64,000 nt of DNA from Trichostrongylus colubriformis (Eukaryota > Nematoda > Chromadorea > Rhabditida > Trichostrongylidae): contig OZ022257.1 of assembly GCA_963978905.1 (NCBI GenBank), forward strand, positions 28,473,274 to 28,537,273, written 5' to 3'. The position numbers were made by a program, and so were the translations under genes. The notes beneath the pieces were generated by a model, which saw only the letters and a program-made list of their open reading frames with translations, made no database searches and had not been told where the DNA came from. Below are positions 1 through 10,581 of this stretch, piece by piece (position 1 is the first letter of the stretch; each line of letters starts with the position of its first letter).

Positions 1-129
1 TATCTTCCCAGCAGCAAATTGGAGCATTTTTGAATACTTGTGAGTTCACTGAAACTCCACCTTTCGAAGTATTATAAATTGTCTCTTTAATAGCTTTCTT
101 AGACTAATCTATCGGCTGCTTGGTTTCCT

Positions 130-377
130 GGGTGAGGCTAGTTACGCCATAAAATCGCGGCCGCCTGCGGCAGCGGGTGCGAGTGTCAGTGGCAAAGCAT
201 GGCAGCCTCCAAGCGAGGCAGTGTGGCATGGGTGGAGGAGACAGGGTGGTGTTGGAGGCAGTGTGGCAGTATGGCATGGGTGGAAGCGCAGAGGTGACGC
301 AGCGACGCTCTGCCGGGCTTCCAAGGGCAATCGATTTGGAAGTCGTACTGGTGGCGCCGCCGCAAGTAGCCTCACTC
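130..377. mobile_element. Mutator-type MITE, copy 1 of the GGGTGAGGCTA family
   Basis: The ends are inverted repeats: GGGTGAGGCTA at 130 and the complement GTAGCCTCACTC ending at 377. The flanks form a 9-bp target duplication with one mismatch, TGGTTTCCT (121-129) and TGGTTTCCC (378-386). Nine-bp duplications are typical of Mutator-like elements. The GC-rich interior (gcggccgcctgcgg) resembles copy 2 at 17681-17894. No transposase; non-autonomous. Confidence 0.75.
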
Positions 378-386
378 TGGTTTCCC

Positions 387-3200
387 TAATGGCTGCGTAG
401 TTCTCTATATGGAAATGCAGACGAGGTAAATTTTGAAAAATTTCGAAGTGTTTCACTTCAACACTCACTGGTCGTAACTTCCTGCAAACTCAACCTTATG
501 AGTGCAAATTCACGGTGCTGGGTCTGCGTGGTAGCCGCTTTCCAATGACTACTTTATCCATTCCACACTCTTAGAAAGGAAGAAGTTATTTCAAAAAGAG
601 CCAGACGAGGAATTTTTTTTATCGAAGTGGCGAGATCTTCCCACGAGAAAAAATGATCTTTTGTGTCCGAAACGCCTCAGGTACACATCATTTTCTCTCA
701 AAGGTCCAGTGGGATGGCAGCTAGCGTGGACTGGCCTTGCCGCGGAATGCGCAATGCATGAGGATCTCATCCACATTATTGGTAACACAAACTCAGAGGG
801 AAAAATCACGAAAAAGGTATGGTGGCGATCTTCGTAGGTATCATGCATATTACATGCAAGCGTACCGTTATCAGGACATTCGATGAAGTGGCATTGCACC
901 ACATACATGACCGTTCATAGACAGCTGGTTTTTTTGTCTTCGTGGGAGGTCTGGGTAATCGCCAAAACCCCACATCCTCAAACCGAATAGTAAAGGATTT
1001 GCCCTGAAATTCTGAGCCTCTCTATATTGTTGTGTTGCATTTGTTCGCTGCGTACTATCTTAAAAAGTCTACACGGAAAACCGCCTGAGGTTTCTCCTCT
1101 CAACTTCCACGGAGGTATAATAGGCGGGGCAGCGAGGGCGGTAGGACAGATCGAGCAATCACGTGATCGTGACTCATTGTCGGCATAGGGAGAAACAATG
1201 GGCGCGAAACTCTAAACTGCTTCCCATCGCAACTATTGAGAAGTGGCTCGGCGGTGATTCAAACAAGTTGCCTTTCTCCCAAATTTCGATTTCTGCTTTG
1301 GGACGGAGGAAATTTTCTTATCTATTTGTGTTTCTGTTTAAGCACTATATCGAATATAGCAATTCCATCAATCAGGATCAAGGAATTGCCGTGCACAATC
1401 CCTCTGAGGTGCCTTCCAGTCGTGAGCAGAAAAAAACAGTAAAAAGGGTCATTAATAACCTGGAGGTACTCCAATCAGCCTCAGTTCTATTTTTGTACGA
1501 TTCGAACTTTGTTTCATGCCAATCAAGCAAGGACTGATAGATAAGTGATTGATGGCTCTGTCTCGGAATAAAGGCCCCCAGCTACGATGATTGCATCTGA
1601 TACGCACTCGAGAAGTTGTGAGTATGCAAGCAGCTATCACATTGTTACGCAAATAGTCGTGAAGCTAAGAGAGCCTCTTTTGTTAGACTTATTAGGTAAA
1701 CATCATTATTTAATTATGCATTTTTCCTTTATCTCGTAATTTGTGATCTTTTGCAACTTATTTGTCCTAAGTATGGAAGTATAAAAAGGTAGTGGGAATT
1801 AAAAAGAAGCTCTTGAGGTCATGCTTTTTTGCAGCATACCGAAAACGAGAAAAAAAAAGAGTTATTTCACGAGATGCGCCGTGCGTTAGATCTCATGGGA
1901 ATCGCAAAGGTATGTGAATGCGTTTGGCAAACAAAGATGCATGAAGCAGGACATGTTTACGTATTGTATCGCGAACTCGGTAGGAAAGGAGTTTTGAACG
2001 AGGAGTGTTTAATGTCAGTTCACTGTGCTCAGCTGTGATCCGTAAAAATTTTGTCCCTTACAGCTGATTCATCTTCACTCATGGAACTTCAGATGTGACC
2101 AATAGGAAAAAACATGAAACAGGATTTTGGTCAGGGTAAATAATGTGTTCTCCTTCCTTGGCGTAATATGAAAACTTGTTGATGGTAACGGCGGTCCGTA
2201 CACGAAAAGATCGAAAAGTGCCTCGTAGGCTTGAGATTTCGTTTTGGTTCTCGTTCCGACGGTTTCCCATTTTCCAGAAGCAGATAGGGCCATTGAACTT
2301 GAAGATGATGGATGATTCTAATATGTTCCCATAAAATTAAGGCGTCGCTTGAATGAAATTTGATATGCGTTTGCGGATGCATGAACTACATGAATTTACT
2401 AAAAGCGACACAAAATCAAAATGCGTGAGGATTATTCACCTTCATCTTTTGACTGTTTTTCAGGGAATAAATTGAAGGTAGATTGTTAAATTATGCGAGC
2501 TTTGAGAATACAGAATTAGTTTACGAAGTCCTGTGTGTAATTTCACGACAATGCACTTTTGTTGCGGTTTCGCAGCTTTCGGTTCTCATACGAGAAGATA
2601 AATTTGAAGCACGAATGAGAACTATCGGATATTCGACACGTTTCGTCCTAGAACTTGTAGCGTAAAAAGACACAGTTACTAATAGTAGGAGATGTAGAAG
2701 CTGTTGTTAACCCAGTTCAAAAACGTTGTGAGCATCAGATACGCTTTCCTGAAAGTTTTATACCTTTGCCTAGTGTTCGCTTGCTGTTTGGTGATAAATA
2801 CGCTTTTGGAAATCTACATCAAAATTTTTGTTGATCGTCAGCATGTCATTGTTTGTATTGTACTGAGTGTTGTTGGTGTTGGCATAGCATAAAATGCCAC
2901 ATGACGTACAAATGCAAAACATTCTCCAAAAACCGTTGTCTAAACTTTGAGAATAGCATTTTTGGGAGCTACGAGAATATGTTAGTCGAGAGCCGAGTAT
3001 GAAAAATTCGTAAATGGTAGAGTGCAATGCGCTAAGCGCTCCGCTCACTCGCATTTAATTCCCATGTTTTAAAAATGCCGAAGCGTTCAAATGCGAGCAT
3101 AGAAGAAGTGGCGATTATTTCCGACGAGATCTGATCATGAAATACACTAGGGGTACCTAATCTAACCACACAACTTCTGATGAATATTTATGAGAAAGTT
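387..3200. other. no supported gene; AT-rich intergenic sequence
   Basis: Only short open frames without recognisable domains or convincing splice sites. The stretch around 1150-1345 shares a patchy similarity (gcgcgaaa, gctcggcg, tttcgatttctgcttt) with 25110-25230, so part of it is an old dispersed repeat. The 62-codon hydrophobic frame at 2704-2892 has no homology I recognise and was not called. Confidence 0.6.
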
Positions 3201-3460
3201 GAATGATCAGTGTTAGAAATCAAATGGGATTGTATATTATTTCGACCAAATCACCATAACGAACAGTGATCATTGCTGCAGCCAGTGACTTGAAAAACTT
3301 ATCTTTCATTCAAATTGTTGTGTTTGCTCACTCACAGCACAACAGTAAAAGTCTCGACCTTACTCGAGGTCTGCTTTATGGGGTGAGGAGTGGCCGTTTA
3401 CGAATAGACTAATTATCGATTCATTCCAATACACAATACAGTTCACTCCTATGCACAACA
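3201..3460 (-). repeat. 3' LTR of the gypsy-type element
   Basis: Reads TGTTGTGCATAGG inward on the minus strand from 3460, directly after the polypurine tract. Matches 7730-7959 over most of its length, including gtgtttgctcactcacag and the hairpin ctcgacct-tactcgaggtc. It is about 30 bp longer than the other LTR, partly from a small insertion near 3431-3450. Confidence 0.85.
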
Positions 3461-3471
3461 TCTCCCCCAGT
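3461..3471 (-). other. polypurine tract of the gypsy-type element
   Basis: On the minus strand ACTGGGGGAGA sits immediately upstream of the TGTTGTG start of the 3' LTR, the expected place for the second-strand priming site. Confidence 0.7.
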
Positions 3472-4123
3472 AAAAAAAGATGTTATCTTTTGGTTGTCTT
3501 CTTCTTTGGTTACAATTCAAGTGGGCGCTTAGCGAAATACTTAAACACAAGATATCCCGTATCTTTCGACAGGCCTTCACGTTCGTGCTGATTTCCTTAG
3601 TGGTCGCCGGGGTCTTGACTCGGCATACGTTGTCGGTATCCACTTGTCCTCTTCTGTGCTTCCACATCCGCACTTTGGTCTTTTGTATAGCTAATAGCTA
3701 TTACCTTTCTGTGCCTCAACATCCGCGATTTGTTCCATTGAATTTTCTGTCGTTTTACTCTGCTTGTCATCAGATAACCGATTATGTCTAGTAGTCAAAC
3801 ATCCACTATCTGTAGCTGCTTATGATTACGACGCTTGAGTAGGTTTACATGTTTCTTGACAACTCTTCCGTTGACGTCAGCTTCGTAATTTACGGATTCT
3901 CAGACGAAATGGGACGATTTTCAGTGTCGAACATATACTGCTTCTCCGACAACAAAATGTCTTTGTATAGCACCATGTCTTCTGTTGAACTGCTCTTTCA
4001 TTTTCTATCGCTTGTTTTTTACAAAAAGATCCTCGGTCCCTACTGACATCGGCACCAGCATACTTAATCGAGTTCGAATTTTTTGTCCAAGGAATAGCTG
4101 CTGATGTCTTTTATTGTAGGCTG
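3472..4123. other. 3' internal region of the gypsy-type element, no recognisable gene
   Basis: Lies between the broken integrase and the polypurine tract. Open frames occur on both strands (for example 3480-3791 plus) but none shows a family motif. Part probably encoded the integrase C-terminus before decay. Confidence 0.5.
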
Positions 4124-4762
4124 CTACTCGGTATAGTCCTGTAGGCTTGTAGAACAGTGTTTAACACATCTTCGGACGGTCTTCCTTCTCTTCTGAGTTT
4201 GTTTATAGCTCGTTTCAGCGTATTGACGAACCTTTCTGCTTGTCCGTTTGGTTGAGGATGGTATGGTTGTTATGTGTGCAATTCCTTCTTCATCACATCT
4301 CGAAAAGTTCCATTCGAATGGGGCTCCATCATCGCTCACAATTGTTTGCGGCAACCCGAATCTCACATCTTGAGTTCATTAACCGTTCGAGTCGCAGAGA
4401 TGGTGGCCAATTCCATCACTTCCAGCCTCTTACTGAATGCATCTACTACGACTAGGTAATAGCGTCCATCTGTTGGTCAGGCGAAATCCACATGAATCCT
4501 TTGCCATGCATGTGTAGTAGCCAGCCAAGGTCCCAGTGTTGCTTTGATAGGATTTTGCGCGTTTTTTGACAACTAGAACAGTTTCGTACGACAGTTTTAC
4601 AATCCTTGTCGTGTTAGGCCAATATACGTAACTTCGGGCTAACTTCTTCATTCGTAAGATGCCGGGGTGGCCGACATGTAGATCCTTCAATACTCTGTAC
4701 TGTAGGTTATTTGGGATAATGACTCCCTTTCCAGTCATATGACCTCCTTCAACGAGCGGCAA
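4124..4762 (-). pseudogene. integrase remnant (gypsy-type)
   Basis: The first part (4430-4762) has the zinc-binding and linker pattern VLKDLHVGHPGILRMKKLAR then YVYWPN. The second (4124-4366) has the catalytic-core stretch RFGLPQTIVSDDGAPF followed by GIAHITTIP. The two pieces are in different frames with stops between. The HPG---MK--AR--VYWP and GLP--IVSD-G--F patterns are diagnostic for gypsy integrases. Confidence 0.85.
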
Positions 4763-4765
4763 GGT

Positions 4766-5300
4766 CTATTTTCTCACAAAGAATGGCGATAGTTCCTTAT
4801 CAACCTCGAGCCGATTCACATGTTTAATGAACGACTTGGTCTTTCTGGAATCGGATCTTGTTCCGTGTGGAGCTTGATTCACATCGTGATGAGTTAGCGG
4901 CAATTTTCTTATGCAGCTTCTCAGTTGATCTACTATATCATTTTCTGCTGTCGCTATCACAATATCCTTTTCTGTAGTAGAGTACTTTTGCAAGAACCTT
5001 GATAGTCCACCGACGTGACCGAATTTTGTTGTACTTGCATTGTCAAAGTCGTGTTCTAGTAGTATAACTGTGACTCCCAACTCATTAGTCAATTCGGGGA
5101 ATATACTGGGACACTTTCTCGTCATCGAATATTGCCAACAGTGGTTTGTTCTTTTCGTAGGAACTTCCTTCCATAAATGTACTTGTGGAATTTCTTCACT
5201 GCAAATATTAAGCTAGGTGCTTCTTCTATTTGCGAATAGTTCCTTTCTGCATCCGAAAGTGAGCGAGAAGCATGAGCTGTAGGTTTCTGTGCCATCAACG
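4766..5300 (-). pseudogene. RNase H / pre-integrase linker remnant
   Basis: Near 5150-5290 the minus strand encodes ASRSLSDAERNYSQIEE and AVKKFHKYIYG, the conserved RNase H segment of gypsy elements. The following part (4766-5125) has GHVGGLSRFLQ, a degraded version of the usual DALSRL motif, and a linker toward integrase. Frames are disrupted. Confidence 0.82.
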
Positions 5301-5396
5301 TACTTGTGCGAGATCACACATCCGATTTCGTACTCACATGCGTCTGAGGCTACAACAATCTTTTCTTGTGGATCCTAGTGAGCTATATTTATATCG

Positions 5397-6110
5397 CTAG
5401 ACAGAGCCGATTTCAACTTTTAAAATAGCTAGCTGCACAGACGTCCTTTTCCGCTTTACGACTTTTTCCAGCACTGCATCCGAGGGTCCACGTGTCTTTT
5501 CCGTGGATGGGATATAAAGGTTGAGTGATACGTCACCATTCCAGGGAAGCGCGCAATTGTCTGATGTCTTTTGGCTCAGCCATATTCTCGATAGCTTCGG
5601 TTCTTTGAGGGTTCGGTCTCCTACCGCCCTCGTCATAATGAATCCAAGATAGCGAGTTTCTGACCCTGCAAACCCACATTTTTCCATGCGGACTTTGAAT
5701 CCATATTTAGCGATCCTTCTGAATAATGCAGGAACATCCCTTGTGTTCTTCTTCAGTTCTGCTACACACCAGGCTATCATCTATACCGTGACTCATTTTA
5801 ATTCTGCTCTCATCATGTTCATAGTTTCTTGAAAAATACCAGGCGCTGTCTTGATTGCAAACAGCAGACGATTTAACTGGAACAATCCTCTATGTGCATT
5901 AATGCAGCTTTCTTCTTAGCTTCTGCAGACAATTCTACCTGGAGATATGCATCTGAGAGGTCTATCTAAGCAAACACGGTTCCTCCGTTCAGGGAAGCGA
6001 ACACTTCTCCGGGGGTGGGGAGAGGATAATCGAAAGACTGTAGAGCTCTGTTGAGTGCGGTTGAGAAGTCGGGACTTTTCCCATCTGGCTTCTTGACGCA
6101 TACTATTGGT
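5397..6110 (-). pseudogene. reverse transcriptase remnant (gypsy-type)
   Basis: Fragments in several frames: a variant of the VRKPDGKSPDFSTALN start near 6050-6100 (now with stops), IDLSDAYLQVELS around 5940-5970, and LFRRIAKYGFKVRMEKCGFA then RYLGFIM at 5630-5730. The YxDD catalytic region near 5780 is broken. Clearly inactive. Confidence 0.85.
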
Positions 6111-6475
6111 GCAGCCTATTTCCTATGGCTCACTGGAGTGATTACACCCATCTATTGGAGTGTGTTGAGTTCGATTTCGATGGATTCTCTGGCCGCGTAG
6201 GCAACGGGGCGATTATGACAGAACAGAGTTGGGCATCAGGTAAAAATGTGAGGTCAGCTTTTTCTCTCGAATACAGTCCTAGACCTTCGCTGAGTACTTC
6301 GAATACTTTCGCTGCTTTTCGTGCTAACTGCAACTATAATTTTCATGTGATGAAACATATCTTCATCATTTTCTATCCGCTCTAGCCCCATTAAGGAATT
6401 ATACGGTGTCACACAAGCGTATCCGGCGCTTTTGATGCCGTTTATTTCAACTGTACCCTTGGTATTTTCACACGA

Positions 6476-6670
6476 TCACCAGTAGCATTTCAGTAACGTT
6501 TGCCTTCTCCAGCTGCGGGGATCCCATCTTCTTCCATACATTTTCGTTATGTCTGATCCTACTTCATGTAGAAAACTAACTGGCTGGTCGTTCACAGCTG
6601 CTTCAATATACATCCGTACGGCATTAACGCTTTCAGCGCATTTGAAATTTCTGTAGACCGAATATGTCAC
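6476..6670 (-). pseudogene. aspartic protease remnant
   Basis: Minus-strand VNDQPVSFLHEVGSDITKM matches the retroelement protease active-site stretch, where DTGSD would be expected. Here the catalytic Asp-Thr-Gly is replaced by Glu-Val-Gly, so activity is lost. The position between gag and reverse transcriptase is normal for the family. Confidence 0.72.
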
Positions 6671-7640
6671 CTGGAACGTTTCTTCTCATGTCTCTTTTTG
6701 CCTCTACGAGAATGACTCCTTTCGGGAGTCTTAGTATAATCAGCCGCTTTCGCCGAACTCGCAACTTTCTCTCGATGGCCACTTGTTCTGCACTTCTCAC
6801 AAAACCAAGGCCTTTTCTTACACTGTTTAGCATAGCGATTACCTTAGCGGTTCCAGCGATCTATGGCCCTTCGATCATCTTTCACTTTTGATTCGATGGC
6901 CTTTGTATTCCCGGCGATAGTCTCACAATCCTTTTAAGACTCAGGAAGTTCACGCACTCCTGGTGCAATTCATCTAGAGAATTTCTCAGTGGGCTTTGTA
7001 CTTTCTGTTGAGTATTGCGATGAGTCGTTGCCGGATTACTGCTTCTGTCTGTGTCTTCAGCCTGAGTTTCCAATACAAACACTTAATACCATCGGAAACT
7101 TAGTCATGGAGTTTCGCTTTCTCGCAGAATTCCTTGACTCTACCCGTGTACCTGAGGTAACCCTCGTTTTTACTCTTCTCGAGCTTCAGGCATTAATACG
7201 TGGTAGGGAACTCGAACGCTTTAAAGTCGAATAAGTGCTTCAGATTGTCAGCAGTGTATTGATAACCGGTGTCTGACACATTCCTTGGCAGGGTGTCGCT
7301 GATACTTTTCAATATAACGTTATCGAGCTTTCGAAGTCTCACCTTTGCCGGTTCAGGAAGCTGTCGGGCATCTTTTGTGAACACTTTCTTGTATCGTAAA
7401 TACTATTTGGAGAAACCAATCTCCACGTCAGCATCGAACACAAACTTCTCGATGCGGTTGCTCAGCGCGGCCATAAATTCGGCGTTGAGACTTCTTCAGT
7501 CGTCACCATGTCACCAGCTCCATCTTACACACGGTGTTGGAGTATCTGAATCAATTCTCGATGTTGTCTTCTTTGTTCTTCCAAAATCTCATGGGAAGCT
7601 GCTATCAGCTGTGGTTGATCCATCTTCGGTTTTCTGATCA
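6670..7640 (-). pseudogene. gag-like remnant of the gypsy-type element
   Basis: Minus-strand frames include FTKDARQLPEPAKVRLRKLD and TADNLKHLF, the style of nematode gypsy Gag capsid helices (PEPAKVRL-L--LD then LK-LF). No intact CCHC knuckle is seen. Multiple frameshifts. Lower confidence on exact limits. Confidence 0.6.
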
Positions 7641-7729
7641 CCAATTTGTTGTGTTTGCTCACTCCAGTGTAGATGACCGGTTTATTTTAATCCGGGAACA
7701 CAGTACAACAAGTGAAAGTCGTGTTGAAT

Positions 7730-7959
7730 GAATGATCAGTGTCAGAAATCAAATGAGATTGTATTTATTTCCACCAAATCGCCATAACGAACAATGATCA
7801 TTGCTGCAGCCATTGACTTGAAGAACTTATTCAAATTGTTGTGTTTGCTCACTCACAGCATAACAAGTAAAAGTCTCGACCTTTCGAGGTCGGCTTTCAT
7901 AGGGTGAGGAATGGCTGTTTACTATTAAACTAATTATTGGTCCATTCCTATACACAACA
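7730..7959 (-). repeat. 5' LTR of the gypsy-type element
   Basis: Begins TGTTGTGTATAGG on the minus strand at 7959. Shares gaatgatcagtgt, the gtgtttgctcactcacagc block and the ctcgacctttcgaggtc hairpin with the other LTR. I could not identify a tRNA-complementary primer binding site next to it. A partial duplicate of the gtgtttgctcactc block lies just inside at 7648-7664. Confidence 0.85.
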
Positions 7960-8374
7960 CGAAATTTGATGTGCTCATCTGAAGCGAGCACTTCAGAGGA
8001 AAAACTTTAGTCTCAGTGAAAAAATAAGCAGTTTCAATGCATGAGCGTATCACCGTCTACTGAAGCTTTCGTTTCTCCACGTTGCACGTGCAAATTCCTT
8101 TGTGAGTATCTTGTTGTTTTGATTTCGGTGATTTCTCTATGATTGCTTCAGAGCGAGTAACTCGTATTTCTTCAGATTAGATCGGTCATCAGTTGCGCGC
8201 TGGCCAGTTCACTATTGGGATGACGAAATTAACACTTCAATCATTCCAAACGTTTTATCATGGGTCTAGAGGATTACAGTCTTCAACTTTCAACTATTCT
8301 ATCTCTTCTTACTATTTATTGTATTCATGAAAGTAGCGACAGCATCATAAGTTAGCTTACATCACACATCTTTG
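7960..8374. other. no gene seen
   Basis: AT-rich sequence between the retroelement and the coding-like frames at 8375. No domain, repeat or splice signal could be supported. Confidence 0.5.
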
Positions 8375-8542
8375 ATGTTTGCCATGTGTCATCACCATAT
8401 GTTGATAGCTGACTGTGCTCTTGAAATGAGTAGGATCGCTGATTACATACGCTATCTGAACGCATACACGGCGGAAATGGGTGGCGAGGTGTCGTGCATT
8501 GTGGTATCTCACGTATACCGGCGGGAAGGCATACGAATATAG
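8375..8542 (+). CDS. short coding-like frame, unknown
   Basis: Fifty-five codons from an ATG: MFAMCHHHMLIADCALEMSR, IADYIRYLNAYTAEMGGEVS, then a stop. Composition is protein-like. It is followed 10 bp later by a second coding-like frame in a different phase, so the pair may be one exon broken by a frameshift or two exons. Possibly an upstream part of the PP2C gene ending at 9171, but no PP2C motif is visible. Confidence 0.3.
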   Translation: MFAMCHHHMLIADCALEMSRIADYIRYLNAYTAEMGGEVSCIVVSHVYRREGIRI

Positions 8543-8552
8543 CTCGCGATAA

Positions 8553-8876
8553 GAGGATAGAGACGAAAGGGCGCGCCAAATAGGAAATGAATATGCCCTG
8601 GAACCTTTCTATCACCATTTCAATGCACTCGAACACCACAAGACTACTCCTATACGGCACCATACATGGTTATGCTGTGCCAACTTCTCGACTCTTATTG
8701 CTCGCATCTCTCGTTCCTGTGATTCTGCGCTTACAATGGACAAATTGGCGAAGCTGTACCACGTCATCGTTTCTGCACGAGCTTCCTTTGCAGAGTCTAC
8801 CTTCATACACCTTCCGCATATCAACAAGATCAGCTCCATTGTTGCATTTCAAGGTCCCCTCATCTCTTCCGCTTGA
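8553..8876 (+). CDS. coding-like frame without start codon, unknown
   Basis: An uninterrupted 107-codon frame lacking an initial Met: EDRDERARQIGNEYALEPFY, HHFNALEHHKTTPIRHHTWL, later LTMDKLAKLYHVIVSARASF, and a stop at 8874. A splice acceptor is plausible at its start (CGATAAG). No family recognised. The antisense frames are also long, so strand is not certain. Confidence 0.3.
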   Translation, partial: EDRDERARQIGNEYALEPFYHHFNALEHHKTTPIRHHTWLCCANFSTLIARISRSCDSALTMDKLAKLYHVIVSARASFAESTFIHLPHINKISSIVAFQGPLISSA

Positions 8877-9057
8877 TCGGGAGTAAAAAGTATGGTTAGT
8901 GGTCACGCACAATTTCACGCAAACGGCAAGCCCTGCCTCCATCGAGCCCCTTCACCCGTAGCATCCACGCGCATCGAATGCAGCTCGGCAATGCCGACTA
9001 GTTGAGGAAAGATGTTCTTTTCTTATTTGGTCAGAATAAGAGTATGTATCGGTTTAG

Positions 9058-9171
9058 GGTGCGGCTGAGAAGGAGGTCTGGCAGAAGATGGCTGATGATC
9101 TAGCCGCCGAAGCAGTCCGAAGACGATGTGGTGACAATGTGTCTGTGATTCTTCTCCGGCTCCATAAATAA
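9058..9171 (+). CDS. PP2C (PPM) family Ser/Thr phosphatase, terminal exon
   Basis: After a GGTTTAG acceptor the frame reads GAAEKEVWQKMADDLAAEAV, RRRCGDNVSVILLRLHK, stop at 9169-9171. The GDNVSVILLRL strand with the preceding amphipathic helix is the C-terminal signature of PP2C metal-dependent phosphatases, where the GDN Asp is a metal ligand. Upstream catalytic exons are not recognisable in the window, so this is a lone terminal exon or a remnant. Its last 84 bp plus 3' flank are copied in inverted orientation at 12613-12699. Confidence 0.65.
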   Translation, partial: GAAEKEVWQKMADDLAAEAVRRRCGDNVSVILLRLHK

Positions 9172-9748
9172 ATTGCTATAAGATCACCATAGCTTTCTAC
9201 TCTGTTAGAAGATTTCGCGATTATTGAACATGTGTTAGGAGTTTTTACGATGTTGAGACAACTTTTGAAACATGTAATATGACATATAGTGAAGTAACGA
9301 TTTTTTTCTTTCTCCATTGTTCGTTTTTAGTCAGGTTTTGTAGCTGTTTTTTTGTCGGTTTTGCAAGATTTGTTTTCCCTTATTTTTTGTTTTCAATGCG
9401 TTATACGGTGGTCGAAGAATTTTTTAAAGAGACAGATAAAAAGCGAAAAAAAAAGAGAATTTGCATTTCTAACATTACGCGACATAATGAGCTTGGATTA
9501 CATTGAATTCCAGCTCAAATCTACTTGCTGGTTTGGGTGTGTACCATTAAAACAGAAAATTTGCTTGGTCGCGTGTGGCCTGTGAGTGGACGCGTGCGAG
9601 CGAGGTAAGTAGTCTTATGTCAGGATCTCGCACCGTGACGTGTCGCAAGCGAAGTAATGCGCACGAGCCAGGCGCCGTGTTGTTGGGTCGCGAAGCTATT
9701 CAGGTCAACTTCGTGTGGCGTCCCTAGCATTACCACGCAATTGCTTAA

Positions 9749-10154
9749 AGACACCGTTAGGGGTAAATTTTGCAAATCGGAGGATTGTAAAAGTAGAGGT
9801 GCTCAGCAATATAACAGTAGAGAAAGAACGACATAAAACGACGAAATAACCGAGAAATAGGAACCCGATAATCCCCCTTCTCCCTCTCGTCCTCTGCGTC
9901 TCTAGCCGTAGTGGACTGAAGACAGGCCAGAGTCTGAACCAGCCGGCCGCGACTGTTGTCCCGCCCCTCCACAGCGACTCCCCCGGCCGCATAACCGCAT
10001 AACGACATGCCGTGCTGCGGGGTCGTCATAAGACCCCAAGTCGCGCTTTTTTAATGCGATTTTTGCCACATATGACCTCTTCTGGTATAGAAGCTTCGTC
10101 TTCAGAGAACATGTATTCCCAGATCTTAGTTTTCCCTTACCCCTAATGGTGCCT
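9749..10154. mobile_element. TTAA-flanked (piggyBac-type) MITE with known empty site
   Basis: Ends are inverted repeats: AGACACCGTTAGGGGTAA at the left, complement of AGGCACCATTAGGGGTAA at the right. TTAA lies on both sides (9745-9748, 10155-10158). The other arm of the inverted duplication has the same flanks with a single TTAA (gcttaaaggcc, complement of 12062-12072) and no insert, which fixes both boundaries. No transposase. A truncated relative lies at 39350-39540. Confidence 0.85.
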
Positions 10155-10413
10155 TTAAAGGCCCAACTACAGCGACGTGCAGCTTCACCGCCTCGCACGC
10201 CGCTCGTTGCTGCAGGGAATCCTGAAATAAGGGTACACTCTTGTGGGAGCGAGGGCATTTTAGGTTTATGCGTAAGTTCTGCGACACTTCCGAAATTTCT
10301 TGCCACAAAGCCGTTCTCGCGCTTCCATAGATTACCTACTTGGATGATGTAGGATATTTCCGTTTCAACCTGCAGATTAATATATGAAGAATCTCCGCCT
10401 GATGTAAGCAAAA

Positions 10414-10578
10414 ATGGCTCCCGGAGGAATTTCCATTTTTTGCTCTGTCGTTCATCACGAGTACCTTCTTAGGCACTCCGCAAGGAAGGCGGGTGCGTTC
10501 TGGGAAGATGTCATCCATTGTGCCACAGTATCTCGTTGGTTCAACCGTTTTGACTTCGAAAATACGCGTCTTCTTGCT
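10414..10578 (+). pseudogene. mariner transposase N-terminal fragment, left copy
   Basis: Frame with HHEYLLRHSARKAG then CATVSRWFNRFDFENTRLLA. This is the helix-turn-helix DNA-binding start of mariner transposases (E--LGH-A-EA--------V---TV-RW---F--G---L-D). Truncated at the junction with the LINE fragment. Paired with 11521-11816 in inverted orientation. Confidence 0.7.
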
Positions 10579-10581
10579 GGA

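Larger units (their letters stand above)
3201..7959 (-). mobile_element. decayed Ty3/gypsy-type LTR retrotransposon
   Basis: About 4.76 kb between two similar terminal repeats (3201-3460 and 7730-7959), all coding traces on the minus strand in the order gag, protease, reverse transcriptase, RNase H, integrase, which is the Ty3/gypsy order. A polypurine tract abuts the 3' LTR. Every domain is broken by stops or frameshifts and key residues are lost, so it is a non-coding remnant. No clean target duplication is visible, consistent with age. No envelope-like gene is recognised between integrase and the 3' LTR. Confidence 0.88.
9088..10578 (+). repeat. left arm of a large inverted duplication
   Basis: Sequence from gatggctgatgatctagcc at 9088 through the mariner fragment near 10578 is repeated as reverse complement at 11653-12697. 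Correspondence is close throughout apart from small indels and a 406-bp MITE present only here (9749-10154). The outer end carries most of the PP2C terminal exon and its downstream region. Confidence 0.88.

Noticed and set aside
2704..2892. Hydrophobic 62-codon plus-strand frame
   Set aside because: AT-rich sequence readily gives Leu/Ile/Val/Phe-rich frames; no splice sites or motif support it.
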